Assembly (NCBI RefSeq): GCF_014651935.1
Contig: NZ_BMXV01000006.1
Location: 1 to 64,000, forward strand
Direction: 5' to 3'
From: Marinobacter zhanjiangensis
GTDB lineage: Bacteria > Pseudomonadota > Gammaproteobacteria > Pseudomonadales > Oleiphilaceae
Length of the DNA: 64,000 nt
The number at the start of each line of letters is the position of its first letter. The stretch's first letter is position 1. The notes beneath the pieces are model-generated. The model was not told where the DNA came from. It made no database searches and saw nothing but the letters and a program-made list of their open reading frames with translations. Below are positions 55,249 to 62,759 of this stretch, one piece after another. Both the position numbers and the translations under genes were made by a program.

Positions 55249-55299
55249 GTCTCAATGTTCATGAGACAAATTTTGAGCTAACATCTGTACGCTCAAAAT
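55249..55299. promoter_or_regulatory. Two inverted repeats between trhP and the AraC-type gene
   Basis: GTCTCA-N7-TGAGAC (55249-55267) is followed by ATTTTGAGC-N12-GCTCAAAAT (55270-55299), within the 147-nt divergent region. Such symmetrical sites suit a dimeric regulator, possibly the adjacent AraC-type protein acting on its own gene. Confidence 0.5.
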
Positions 55300-55326
55300 C
55301 TACAAACGCAGCGAGGTTTCCAGCCC

Positions 55327-55833
55327 ATGAGGTCGGATGCATTGGGGACTCTGATCGTCGCCATGGTGCAATTTCTTCAGTCGTCGGGGTTTTCCCGTGG
55401 CGAGCTGGCCCGTTATGCAGGGTTGTCGGCGGAAGAGCTGGCAGAACCCGAGGTCCGCTTGTCGCCGTCGCAGATGCAGCGTCTGTGGCAGCTGATCCAG
55501 ACCAGGATTTTGCCCACCCTTACATTCAGCCGGCAGGTTCGCCCGCTGATTACCCGTCATCTTGCCCGCGGCAAGGTCAAGGTAGCGTCAGTGGCGGCAG
55601 AGCTTAATATGAGCCGCTATACCCTGTACAAGAAACTCAAGGAGGAGAATCTGACCTTTGCCGGTCTGTTGGAGGACGTGCGACGGGAGCAGGCTTTGAA
55701 GTACCTGCGTGACAGCAATCGTTCACTCTCTGAAGTGGCTGAGTTGCTGGGGTTTTCGGAGCTCAGTGCGTTCAGTCGGGCGTTCAAGCGATGGATGGGT
55801 AAGTCGCCGGCGGAGTTTCGGGCGGCGTGTTAA
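55327..55833 (+). CDS. Miniature AraC-family transcriptional regulator
   Basis: At 168 residues this is about half the size of its relatives. Residues 1-60 (LIVAMVQFLQSSGFSRGELA, AGLSAEELAEPEVRLSPSQM) resemble the first segment of the sensor domain in about 330-residue AraC proteins. The chain then passes directly into a linker and a full AraC DNA-binding domain (about 75-168). The two helix-turn-helices are at about 85-105 (VASVAAELNMSRYTLYKKLK) and 133-155 (LSEVAELLGFSELSAFSRAF). The ligand-binding core is missing, so it may act constitutively or compete with longer homologues. Confidence 0.8.
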   Translation: MRSDALGTLIVAMVQFLQSSGFSRGELARYAGLSAEELAEPEVRLSPSQMQRLWQLIQTRILPTLTFSRQVRPLITRHLARGKVKVASVAAELNMSRYTLYKKLKEENLTFAGLLEDVRREQALKYLRDSNRSLSEVAELLGFSELSAFSRAFKRWMGKSPAEFRAAC

Positions 55834-55844
55834 GGAACTGAAGT

Positions 55845-55881
55845 CTTACCGACCCGGCGCGTCAGGCACCGGGTCGGTAAG
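55845..55881. terminator. 13-bp hairpin between the AraC-type gene and fabB
   Basis: CTTACCGACCCGG and CCGGGTCGGTAAG pair perfectly around an 11-nt loop between two convergent genes. Neither side has a long T run immediately next to the stem, so it is a probable but unusual bidirectional terminator. Confidence 0.55.
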
Positions 55882-55908
55882 CTCGGGCAGAAAAATCAGA
55901 AGTTTCAG

Positions 55909-57123
55909 TTAGCCCTGGTACTTTCTGAACACCAGCGAAGCGTTCGTCCCACCAAATCCGAAGCTGTTGCTCATGATCAGTTCGGTCGGGGTGTTCTGCA
56001 GCTCGCGGATGATCGGGTAGCCTTCGGCGCCTTCATCGAGGGTCTCGATATTGGCGGACGGTGTGATGAAGTCATTCTGCTGCATCAGCAGGGAGTAGAT
56101 GGCTTCATGCACGCCAGCTGCGCCCAGGGAGTGACCAGTCAGCGGCTTGGTGGATCCCAGTGGCGGGATCTTGTCGCCGAATACCTGCTTGAGGGCCTTC
56201 AGCTCGGTCACATCACCAGCCGGTGTGGAGGTGCCGTGGGTGTTGATGTAGGACAGTTCGCCGTCAACGTTTTTCAGTGCCTGCTGCATGCAGCGAACAG
56301 CGCCTTCACCACTGGGGGCGACCATGTCGGCACCATCGGAAGTGGCGCCAAAGCCTACCAGTTCTGCAATGATGTTGGCGCCCCGGGCCCTGGCGTGTTC
56401 CAGTTCTTCCAGGATGACCACGCCGCCGCCGCCGGCAATCACGAAGCCGTCGCGGTTGGCATCGTAGGTGCGGGAGGCCTTTTCCGGGGTGTCGTTGTAC
56501 TTGGTGGACAGGGCACCCATGGCATCAAACAGCAGGCTCAGGCTCCAGTGCACGTCTTCGCCGCCGCCGGCAAACATGATGTCCTGGCGCCCCATGGCGA
56601 TCAGGTCAGCGGAGTGACCGATGCAGTGGGCGCTGGTGGCGCAGGCGGAGGTGATGCTGTAGTTCACGCCCCGGATGCCGTACGCGGTCGACAGGGAGGC
56701 GTTGATGGCGCTGCCCATGGTGCGCGGTACCCGGTACGGGCCCACACGGCGGATGCCACGGTCACGGTGGGTATCGATGGAGTCCATCAGCTCGACCGTG
56801 GACGCGCCACCGGTGCCCATGATGATGCCAGTGGTGTCGGCCTTGATCTGCTCGTCGGTCAGGCCTGACTGCTCGATGGCTTCTTTCATCGACAGATAGG
56901 CGTAGGCCGAGGCGGGGCACATGAAGCGAAGCAGCTTGCGGTCAATCAGTTCCTTGTAGTCCAGATCAATGTCACCGCAGATATGACTGCGCAGGCCGGC
57001 GTCCTTGGCCTCCTGGCTGAAACGGATGCCGGGTTTGACGTCACGCAGGGACTGGGTGACTTCCTCTTTATTGTTACCGAGGCTCGAAACGATGCCCATT
57101 CCGGTAATGACAACTCGACGCAT
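55909..57123 (-). CDS. fabB: 3-oxoacyl-ACP synthase I FabB
   Basis: FabB elongates acyl-ACP and is essential for unsaturated fatty acid synthesis together with FabA. The 404-residue product has the Cys-His-His set: C161 ([10 protein letters not shown]), H296 (NTHGTSTP) and H331 ([11 protein letters not shown]). It lies 11 nt after fabA, the conserved fabAB operon. Confidence 0.96.
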   Translation of the reverse strand: MRRVVITGMGIVSSLGNNKEEVTQSLRDVKPGIRFSQEAKDAGLRSHICGDIDLDYKELIDRKLLRFMCPASAYAYLSMKEAIEQSGLTDEQIKADTTGIIMGTGGASTVELMDSIDTHRDRGIRRVGPYRVPRTMGSAINASLSTAYGIRGVNYSITSACATSAHCIGHSADLIAMGRQDIMFAGGGEDVHWSLSLLFDAMGALSTKYNDTPEKASRTYDANRDGFVIAGGGGVVILEELEHARARGANIIAELVGFGATSDGADMVAPSGEGAVRCMQQALKNVDGELSYINTHGTSTPAGDVTELKALKQVFGDKIPPLGSTKPLTGHSLGAAGVHEAIYSLLMQQNDFITPSANIETLDEGAEGYPIIRELQNTPTELIMSNSFGFGGTNASLVFRKYQG

Positions 57124-57134
57124 GGTGCCGGCTC

Positions 57135-57644
57135 CTAAAAATCTTCTGTTGAGGTGAACAGGCCAACCCGAAGGTCCTTGGCGGTGTAGATTTCACGACC
57201 GTCAACTTCCATGCGGGCATCAGCAATAGCCATGGTCAGCCTACGTTTGACCATTCTTTTGATATCAAGATGATACCGGACCAGCTTGTTTTCTGGCAGC
57301 ACCTGGCCGAAGAATTTCACTTCGCCTGCGCCCAGCGCACGGCCCTTGCCCTGGCCACCGGACCAGGCCAGGAAGAATCCCAGCAGTTGCCACATGGCAT
57401 CAAGGCCGAGGCAGCCGGGCATCACCGGGTCGCCCTCGAAGTGAACCTTGAAGAACCAGAGGTCCGGGTTGATGTCCAGTTCAGCAATCAGGCTGCCCTT
57501 GCCGTAGGCACCGTCGGTGTCATTGATGTGGGTGACGCGGTCCAGCATCAGCATTTCATTGATGGGCAGGCGCATGTCGCCTTCAAAGAGGCGTCCATGC
57601 CCGCAGTCGATCAGTGCGGCTTTGTCAAAGTGGTCTGGCTTCAT
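57135..57644 (-). CDS. fabA: 3-hydroxydecanoyl-ACP dehydratase/isomerase FabA
   Basis: FabA dehydrates 3-hydroxydecanoyl-ACP and isomerises the product, committing carbon to unsaturated fatty acids. The 169-residue product has active-site H68 and D82 in [20 protein letters not shown]. It is the first gene of fabAB. A spaced inverted repeat lies 25-51 nt upstream of its start (57669-57695). Confidence 0.96.
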   Translation of the reverse strand: MKPDHFDKAALIDCGHGRLFEGDMRLPINEMLMLDRVTHINDTDGAYGKGSLIAELDINPDLWFFKVHFEGDPVMPGCLGLDAMWQLLGFFLAWSGGQGKGRALGAGEVKFFGQVLPENKLVRYHLDIKRMVKRRLTMAIADARMEVDGREIYTAKDLRVGLFTSTEDF

Positions 57645-57668
57645 GAGTGCGGGAGGTTCCGTTTCTGA

Positions 57669-57695
57669 CTGTAACCTACACTTTACTCGTTACAG
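57669..57695. promoter_or_regulatory. Inverted repeat upstream of fabA, possible fatty-acid regulator site
   Basis: CTGTAAC-N13-GTTACAG lies just upstream of fabA. In relatives fabAB is controlled by TetR-type proteins (FabR, DesT) that bind palindromes near the promoter. The sequence is not a textbook match to either, so the assignment is positional. Confidence 0.45.
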
Positions 57696-57753
57696 CAGAA
57701 AAATCTATTGACCGATGGTTGTAGTTTTTTGACTGGTGGTTGCTCGGGTAACC

Positions 57754-57781
57754 CCCGAAGCCCTGATTGACGGGCTTCGGG
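57754..57781. terminator. 10-bp hairpin between the nnrS-type gene and the fabA upstream region
   Basis: CCCGAAGCCC, an 8-nt loop and GGGCTTCGGG form a perfect stem downstream of the NnrS gene on the - strand. No T run follows directly, so termination is plausible but not certain. Confidence 0.5.
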
Positions 57782-57823
57782 CGGAGGTGAACGCTTTTCG
57801 GGCTGACTGGCTTTTTTCTCCGC

Positions 57824-59011
57824 TCAGCCCGGTTTTCCATCCACCCTCGGGCTCGCGAGTATGCCGGTGTACCTGGCCAGGAAGATGGCATAGGCGAGTG
57901 CCCAGAGCAGACCGCTGACGGTGACGCCGGCGTGCCAGGGCAGGCCCTCGAAGGCCGTGGTCACTCGTATCAGCGCCGCCAGGTGAATGGCTGCGAAGGC
58001 CAGCACCATGCCTTTCGGCAGTACCATGGGGCGCCCCGTATGGCCCAGCGATACCCGGGCAATCACTCCCAGCACCAGGCAGGCGACGGCACCGGTGCCG
58101 GCGGCGTGTGTCCACGCGGAGGCTGGCCAGCCCGCCAGCAGGGTACCGGCGAGCAGGATCAGTGCCACCGGCACCCAGAGTATCGACAGGTGCAGGATCC
58201 ACAGCAGCGGCTCTTCGCGTACCAGCCAGCCTTTCCAGTGGTAGAGTCGGACCAGTATCAACGCCGCAGCCACCAGCGCCAGGCCAGCGGTGACCATGGT
58301 CCATCCGGTCACCAGTGAAGCCAGTAGCAGGACCATGGTGAACACGCTGGCCATGTCCAGGGCCGGCACCATACGGACACGGTCAGCGGCCAGCCCCCGC
58401 TGCCGCAGCCAGCCAGTGGTGAATGCCGGGGTGATGCGACCGCCGATAATGCTGATCAGGGCCATCGCCATGATGAGTGCGCCATAGGCATATACCGGGT
58501 TCAGGCGCACTACGAAGGCTATCTGCATCAGCCACAGCAGGCCCAGTACCAGCAGAATCATCAGTTGCCTTTTCTGGCGGGCATGCCAGATACGCCAGCC
58601 GGCATCCAGCATCACCAGCGGCAGAAAGGCCAGGTTGACGCCCTGAACCAGCCAGGCGGGCAGGTCTGCGCCGACTGTCAGCAATACCCGGGCGCTGGCC
58701 CAGACGGCCCAGAGCAGGAACAGCCGCATCCCATGGGTTCGTTCGGTGCCGGTCCACACGCAGACGGCGGTCAACAGGAAGCCGGCAATGGCTGCCGACA
58801 GGAACCCGAACAACATTTCATGCTGATGCCACAGAACACCGGGCATGGCGAGAGGCAGCTGGATGGTGCCGGTCACCTGTAGCACCCACAGGGGAATGCC
58901 AATCAGTGACAGCAATGTCAGTGACAGAAAGAAAATGCGGAACGGATAATCAAAAAGTCGGGTCACACTGGCGCCGGAGCGCCTGGTCTCATGGCTGGAT
59001 ATGGCCTGCAT
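57824..59011 (-). CDS. nnrS: NnrS-family haem-copper membrane protein
   Basis: NnrS proteins are polytopic, contain haem and copper where studied, and protect cells from nitric-oxide-linked stress. The 395-residue product has about twelve hydrophobic segments and the family pattern LFDYPFRIFFLSL (19-31), WHQHEMLFGF (61-70, with H62 and H64) and IIGGRITPAFTTGWLR. Its start has a possible NsrR half-site 16-26 nt upstream (59027-59037). The exact role here is inferred from family and from the nearby narK genes. Confidence 0.88.
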   Translation of the reverse strand: MQAISSHETRRSGASVTRLFDYPFRIFFLSLTLLSLIGIPLWVLQVTGTIQLPLAMPGVLWHQHEMLFGFLSAAIAGFLLTAVCVWTGTERTHGMRLFLLWAVWASARVLLTVGADLPAWLVQGVNLAFLPLVMLDAGWRIWHARQKRQLMILLVLGLLWLMQIAFVVRLNPVYAYGALIMAMALISIIGGRITPAFTTGWLRQRGLAADRVRMVPALDMASVFTMVLLLASLVTGWTMVTAGLALVAAALILVRLYHWKGWLVREEPLLWILHLSILWVPVALILLAGTLLAGWPASAWTHAAGTGAVACLVLGVIARVSLGHTGRPMVLPKGMVLAFAAIHLAALIRVTTAFEGLPWHAGVTVSGLLWALAYAIFLARYTGILASPRVDGKPG

Positions 59012-59026
59012 CGCGGACCTCCGCTT

Positions 59027-59037
59027 AACATGTATTA
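59027..59037 (-). promoter_or_regulatory. Candidate NsrR half-site upstream of nnrS
   Basis: The + strand reads AACATGTATTA. It matches the NsrR half-site AAGATGYATTT at 9 of 11 positions. The second half is degenerate (GTGTAGATT), so this is a single half-site at best. Confidence 0.4.
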
Positions 59038-59145
59038 TGGGTGTAGATTAAGGCCGCGAGTGCCAGGCTGGCTATACCCGCTTGGAGGTAATTACCCCAA
59101 GCATCGCGTATAATGGCCTACCACGCTGATTCGATAAGGAAAAAA

Positions 59146-59520
59146 ATGGCTTACGTAATACTCAAGCACCTGCACATGACCACCGCCTATCTCACGGTGG
59201 TGCTGTTTGCCCTGCGCCTGCTGCTGGATATGGTCGGGCGGCCGGGCTGGCGTCAGACACCACTGAGGTGGATTCCCCATGCCAACGACACCCTGCTGTT
59301 GCTGGCAGCTATCAGCCTGTTGTTCGTCACCCCCTGGATGCCATTCGTCAATGACTGGCTGACCTGGAAGGTGTTCCTGCTGGTTGGTTACATCGTAGCG
59401 GGTGTTTTTGCCATGAAGCCCGGGTTCAGTGTCCCGGTACGGGCGGTGGCGGCCATCCTGGCTCTGGTGCAGATTACCCTGATCTTCCATCTGGCGATGA
59501 CGAAGGCTGTTCCATTCTGA
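59146..59520 (+). CDS. SirB2-family small membrane protein
   Basis: This 124-residue hydrophobic protein has four predicted membrane helices and starts MAYVILKHLHMTTAYLTVVL, as do SirB2 family proteins. The function of the family is not established. ATG 59146 has AAGGA 5 nt upstream; an ATG at 59113 lies within a TATAAT-like sequence and has no ribosome site. A 10-nt palindrome GGTAATTACC (59087-59096) precedes the promoter region. Confidence 0.82.
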   Translation: MAYVILKHLHMTTAYLTVVLFALRLLLDMVGRPGWRQTPLRWIPHANDTLLLLAAISLLFVTPWMPFVNDWLTWKVFLLVGYIVAGVFAMKPGFSVPVRAVAAILALVQITLIFHLAMTKAVPF

Positions 59521-59526
59521 TGCTGC

Positions 59527-59552
59527 GGCGCTCTCCGGCCACGGGGAGCGCC
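59527..59552. terminator. 10-bp hairpin between sirB2 and the channel gene
   Basis: GGCGCTCTCC, a GGCCAC loop and GGGGAGCGCC form a stem between two convergent genes, followed by CGTTTGTC. It is a likely shared terminator with a poor T tract. Confidence 0.5.
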
Positions 59553-59558
59553 CGTTTG

Positions 59559-60389
59559 TCAGGTCTGGCGACTACCTGCGCCGATCTGTGTTGAGAGCTT
59601 ATTGAGCTGTGTCTGAATGGCGGTCAGTTGCCGCGCCATTTCATCCCTTTCATCGTGCGCCCTCTGGGCTTCCCGGGCGTTCTGCTCTTCCCCCATCACC
59701 TCCAGTATCGCGCCGATCATCATGTTCAGGAACACGAAGGCGGTCAGGAAAATGAACGTCAGGTAGTAGATCCAGCTGAGCGGATAGGCTTCCATGGTGG
59801 CGTACATGACATCGGTCCAGTCCTCGAAGGTTGCCACCCGGAACAGGGTCAGCATGGCAATGGCCACGTCCCCCCACAGGGCTTCATCCACTTTTGCAAA
59901 GAACATGGACCCCATGGCCGCGTAGATATAGAAGATGATGAACATCAGCAGGGCGATGTAGCCCATGCGCGGGATGGCCTTGAGCAGGGAATTGATAAGA
60001 AAGCGCAGCTCAGGTACTACGGAGACCAGACGCAGTACCCGGAATACCCGCAGCAACCGGCCCAGTAGCACGGCTTCGGAATTGTTCAGGGGGATCAGGC
60101 TGCCAACAACTACCAGAGTATCGAAGAGGTTCCAGCCATCAAACAGGAAGCGCTTCTTGTCGGGGCACGCCGCGAACCGGAACAGGATCTCGATCAGAAA
60201 GAAAACCGTGATCGCGTTATCCATCACTGTCAGGCTACTTTCCACCAGCGTTGGCAGATCATAGGTCTTGGCGCCGATTGTGAGGGCGGAAAGAATGATG
60301 ATGGTAATCACCACTCCCTGAAAAATCTTGCTGGACTCAATATGGCGTAACTGATGCAGCCCTGACTTCGGGTTCAGCTCGGCAGACAT
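59559..60389 (-). CDS. Single-domain voltage-gated cation channel (BacNav-like) with calcium-type filter
   Basis: The 276-residue product has six membrane segments. The S4 voltage sensor carries four arginines at three-residue spacing (R111, R114, R117, R120 in GRLLRVFRVLRLV). The pore has the P-loop TLFRVATFEDWTDVMY. The filter T187-F-E-D-W-T-D193 has acids at three positions that align with E177, S178 and M181 of NavAb. Engineered calcium-selective CavAb has TLDDWSD at the same place. A coiled-coil tail (about 234-268) fits tetramer assembly. The calcium preference is inferred and not shown. Confidence 0.88.
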   Translation of the reverse strand: MSAELNPKSGLHQLRHIESSKIFQGVVITIIILSALTIGAKTYDLPTLVESSLTVMDNAITVFFLIEILFRFAACPDKKRFLFDGWNLFDTLVVVGSLIPLNNSEAVLLGRLLRVFRVLRLVSVVPELRFLINSLLKAIPRMGYIALLMFIIFYIYAAMGSMFFAKVDEALWGDVAIAMLTLFRVATFEDWTDVMYATMEAYPLSWIYYLTFIFLTAFVFLNMMIGAILEVMGEEQNAREAQRAHDERDEMARQLTAIQTQLNKLSTQIGAGSRQT

Positions 60390-60608
60390 AACGACAGCTC
60401 CAGGTGGACAGGACGCGGGGATTCTAATGGCGGGGATGCTCGGGGTATAGGTGTCTGCAGATTAAATCTGCCTTATGCCGTCCACCGGCTCGCCTTCTGG
60501 CCGCCGCATTGTTATGGCGGCCTCACCAGCTTCGCGTCCCGGCATATCCAACGAAAAGCCCCCGGTCGTCCGGGGGCGTGTTGTCAGGGTTGGGCTGGTG
60601 CGCCGGTC
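60390..60608. other. Gap between the channel gene and narK1, with palindrome
   Basis: No gene is present. GCAGATT-A-AATCTGC (60457-60471) is a perfect 15-nt palindrome about 68 nt upstream of the channel start on the - strand and could be an operator. The narK1 terminator lies at 60554-60577. Confidence 0.5.
60554..60577 (-). terminator. Rho-independent terminator of narK1
   Basis: On the - strand GCCCCCGG-ACGA-CCGGGGGC (8-bp stem, 4-nt loop) is followed by TTTT, 32 nt after the narK1 stop codon. Confidence 0.8.
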
Positions 60609-61970
60609 TCAGGGTTTCCGGGGCGGAGGAGGCGTGCCGGTGTCCTGGTGATCCCGTGCACGAGTCAGGGGATAGAACAGGTGTGGCGTGGACAGTTCCG
60701 GAAGATCGGTCTGCTCCTGATTGGCTCCCCATTCCTGGCGCTCGGCGATACGGATCGCGTAGTGCATCCAGATCAGGGCGGCCGCCACGATCACAAACAT
60801 CAGCATGAAACTGCTTTGCCAGATACCGGTGATGTCATTCAGCACGCCGAACGCCAGAGGCAGAATAAAACCGCCCAGTCCGCCGATCATACCCACGACA
60901 CCGCCGACGGCCCCGACGTGGAGCGGATAATACACCGGAATGTGTTTGTAGACCGCCGCTTTCCCGAGGGACATGAAAAAGCCCAGGGTGAAGATCAGGG
61001 CAATGAACAGGGGCAGGGTCGTGGTGAGCGTGAAGCGGATGTCACCATCGATGCCGTGGATGATGTACTCGGTGGGCGGATAGCTGAGCAGGAAGGTGCA
61101 GATGACAGACGCAATAAAGGTCCAGTACATCACCCGGCGTGCACCATACCGGTCTGACAGCCAGCCGCCCAGAATCCGGAACAGGGAGGCGGGGATGGTG
61201 TACAGCGCGGCAATCATGCCCGCGGTGCGGATATCCAGGCCATAGACGCCGATAAGGTAGTGGGGCAGCCACAGAGCCAGCGCCACGAAGGCACCGAACA
61301 CAAAGAAATAATACAGCGCAAATCGCCACACCCGGAGCTCCCTCAGGGGCTCCATTTGCTCCATGAACGATTTTGCTTCCTCTCCCCTGCGCTTCGCTGC
61401 CAGCGGATCTTCCTTTGCCAGGATAATGAACAGCACGCCCATGACCGCCAGCACCGTGGCGTAGATCTGGGCAGTCTGTTCCCAGCCGAATGCCACCAGC
61501 AGGAAAGGGGCACCGAAGTTTGTTACCGCTGAGCCGACGTTACCCGCGCCGAAGATGCCCAGGGCCGTACCCTGTCGCTTGGGTTCGAACCAGGCGGCCG
61601 TGTAGGCCACCCCGACGATGAACGAACCACCGGCCAGGCCGACTCCCAGGGCACCGACCAGCAACATGGCGTAACTGGTGGCGAAGGTCAGCAGATAGAC
61701 ACAAAGGGCAGTGGTCAGCATCAGAACACCGAACACCCAACGCCCGCCGTAACGGTCGGTCCAGATGCCAAGAAACAGCCGGCTGATGGAGCCGGTCAGA
61801 ATCGGTGTAGCCATCAACAGGCCAAGCTGGGTATCCGAGAGCGCCAGGTCTTCGGCGATGCGGATGCCGATAATCGAGAATATTGTCCACACCGCGAAGC
61901 ACAGGGTGAACGAGAAGGTGGATAAGCCCAGAGCCCGGTACTGCTGTGAGCGTGTTGGCGTGGTCGTCAT
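60609..61970 (-). CDS. narK: NarK-type nitrate/nitrite transporter (copy 1)
   Basis: This is a major-facilitator transporter of the nitrate/nitrite porter group, moving nitrate in or exchanging it for nitrite at the inner membrane. The 453-residue product has twelve predicted helices. R64 lies in helix 2 (GSISRLFLGIWTDRYGG) and a second arginine in helix 8 (SLFRILGGWLSDRYG), the pair that binds nitrate in E. coli NarK. The signature stretches GAGNVGSAVTNFGAP and GGLGGFILPLAFG are present. ATG 61970 has GAGGA just upstream. It may be NarK1 of a NarK1/NarK2 pair. Confidence 0.92.
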   Translation of the reverse strand: MTTTPTRSQQYRALGLSTFSFTLCFAVWTIFSIIGIRIAEDLALSDTQLGLLMATPILTGSISRLFLGIWTDRYGGRWVFGVLMLTTALCVYLLTFATSYAMLLVGALGVGLAGGSFIVGVAYTAAWFEPKRQGTALGIFGAGNVGSAVTNFGAPFLLVAFGWEQTAQIYATVLAVMGVLFIILAKEDPLAAKRRGEEAKSFMEQMEPLRELRVWRFALYYFFVFGAFVALALWLPHYLIGVYGLDIRTAGMIAALYTIPASLFRILGGWLSDRYGARRVMYWTFIASVICTFLLSYPPTEYIIHGIDGDIRFTLTTTLPLFIALIFTLGFFMSLGKAAVYKHIPVYYPLHVGAVGGVVGMIGGLGGFILPLAFGVLNDITGIWQSSFMLMFVIVAAALIWMHYAIRIAERQEWGANQEQTDLPELSTPHLFYPLTRARDHQDTGTPPPPRKP

Positions 61971-62257
61971 TGCGGTCCTCCGGTCCTGCGATTCGTACCT
62001 GAATACTGGCTTTAACCTTATCAAAAACGGGGTTTTTTCAGGCGGGGCATTGGAGGTACCTCCTGGTGGATGCGGCAGAGGTATGAATCAGGGGGTGATT
62101 GTCCCCTGGGGGGTAGGTTGTTGATTTCCCTGGTGGGGTACACCTGATCAGCGTTGATATCGGTCAATTCAGGATGACAGTGGAACGTGGGCTAATGGCT
62201 GACAGATATCAATAGACGCCCCGTTTACGGGGTAATTGCCTGTCTCAGGAGAAGCCC
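61971..62257. other. Divergent regulatory region between narK1 and uspA
   Basis: There is no gene in these 287 bases. They contain a 12-nt palindrome GGAGGTACCTCC (62052-62063), a good FNR/ANR box (62154-62167), a weaker one (62199-62212) and a poor one (62011-62024). This suits oxygen-controlled divergent transcription. Confidence 0.65.
62154..62167. promoter_or_regulatory. FNR/ANR-type site upstream of uspA-narK2
   Basis: TTGAT-ATCG-GTCAA matches the FNR/ANR consensus TTGAT-N4-ATCAA at nine of ten positions. Its centre is 41.5 nt upstream of a predicted start at 62202. The -10-like hexamer GCTAAT (62191-62196) fits that start, a class II activated promoter. A second, weaker site lies at 62199-62212. 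Confidence 0.75.
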
Positions 62258-62719
62258 ATGAAAATCATGCTTGCCTACGATGGTTCGAGGAACGCTAGAC
62301 TGGCCCTCGCCCAGACCATCACCATGTTCCGGGATCTGAATCCCCATTTGATTCTGGTGGCGGTGGCGGAAAACCCCCGCGATATCACCTCGGGTAATGA
62401 AGAGCTGTTCCAGCAGGAAGTGGAGGAGCTCAAGCAGCATATCAAGGAAGCCCTGGCCGTATGCGAAGGGGAAGCTGTGACCAGTGAAAGCCTGATGCTG
62501 GAAGGCGACCCCCGCAAGATGCTGCTTTACGCCACCGAGAAAAAGTTCCAGCCAGACATGCTGGTGATTGCCCGGCACAGCCACGAGCCGGATGGCGGCT
62601 TCATCGCCCGTTCCCTGACCTATTTCGTTGATGAGCTGGATTACATGACCTTCGGCAGCGTGAGCTCGTTTCTTGCCCGCCGCGTTCAGTGCCCGCTTCT
62701 TATCCTTCCCAGCCGCTGA
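62258..62719 (+). CDS. Universal stress protein (UspA family)
   Basis: This 153-residue single-domain Usp protein begins MKIMLAYDGSRNARLALAQ and ends SSFLARRVQCPLLILPSR. The usual ATP-binding Gly pattern is not clearly kept, so nucleotide binding is uncertain. It stands between the two narK genes, behind an FNR-type promoter, and is followed by narK2 after 40 nt. Usp genes next to denitrification or nitrate genes are common in pseudomonads. Confidence 0.88.
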   Translation: MKIMLAYDGSRNARLALAQTITMFRDLNPHLILVAVAENPRDITSGNEELFQQEVEELKQHIKEALAVCEGEAVTSESLMLEGDPRKMLLYATEKKFQPDMLVIARHSHEPDGGFIARSLTYFVDELDYMTFGSVSSFLARRVQCPLLILPSR

Positions 62720-62759
62720 GTGCGGCCGTATTACGAGTTGATAGCCCAAGGAGGCTGCC

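Noticed and set aside
57800..57830. Second terminator at the end of nnrS
   Set aside because: The GGGCTGA/TCAGCCC pairing has a 17-nt loop and includes the stop codon, which is too weak to call.
62011..62024. FNR site controlling narK1
   Set aside because: TTGAT-N4-TTAAA on the - strand matches only eight of ten positions, and its distance to the start codon leaves no room for a class II promoter with a leader.
62041..62150. NarL heptamers in the narK divergent region
   Set aside because: Several TACC-containing words are present, but none matches TACYYMT fully or forms the 7-2-7 arrangement.
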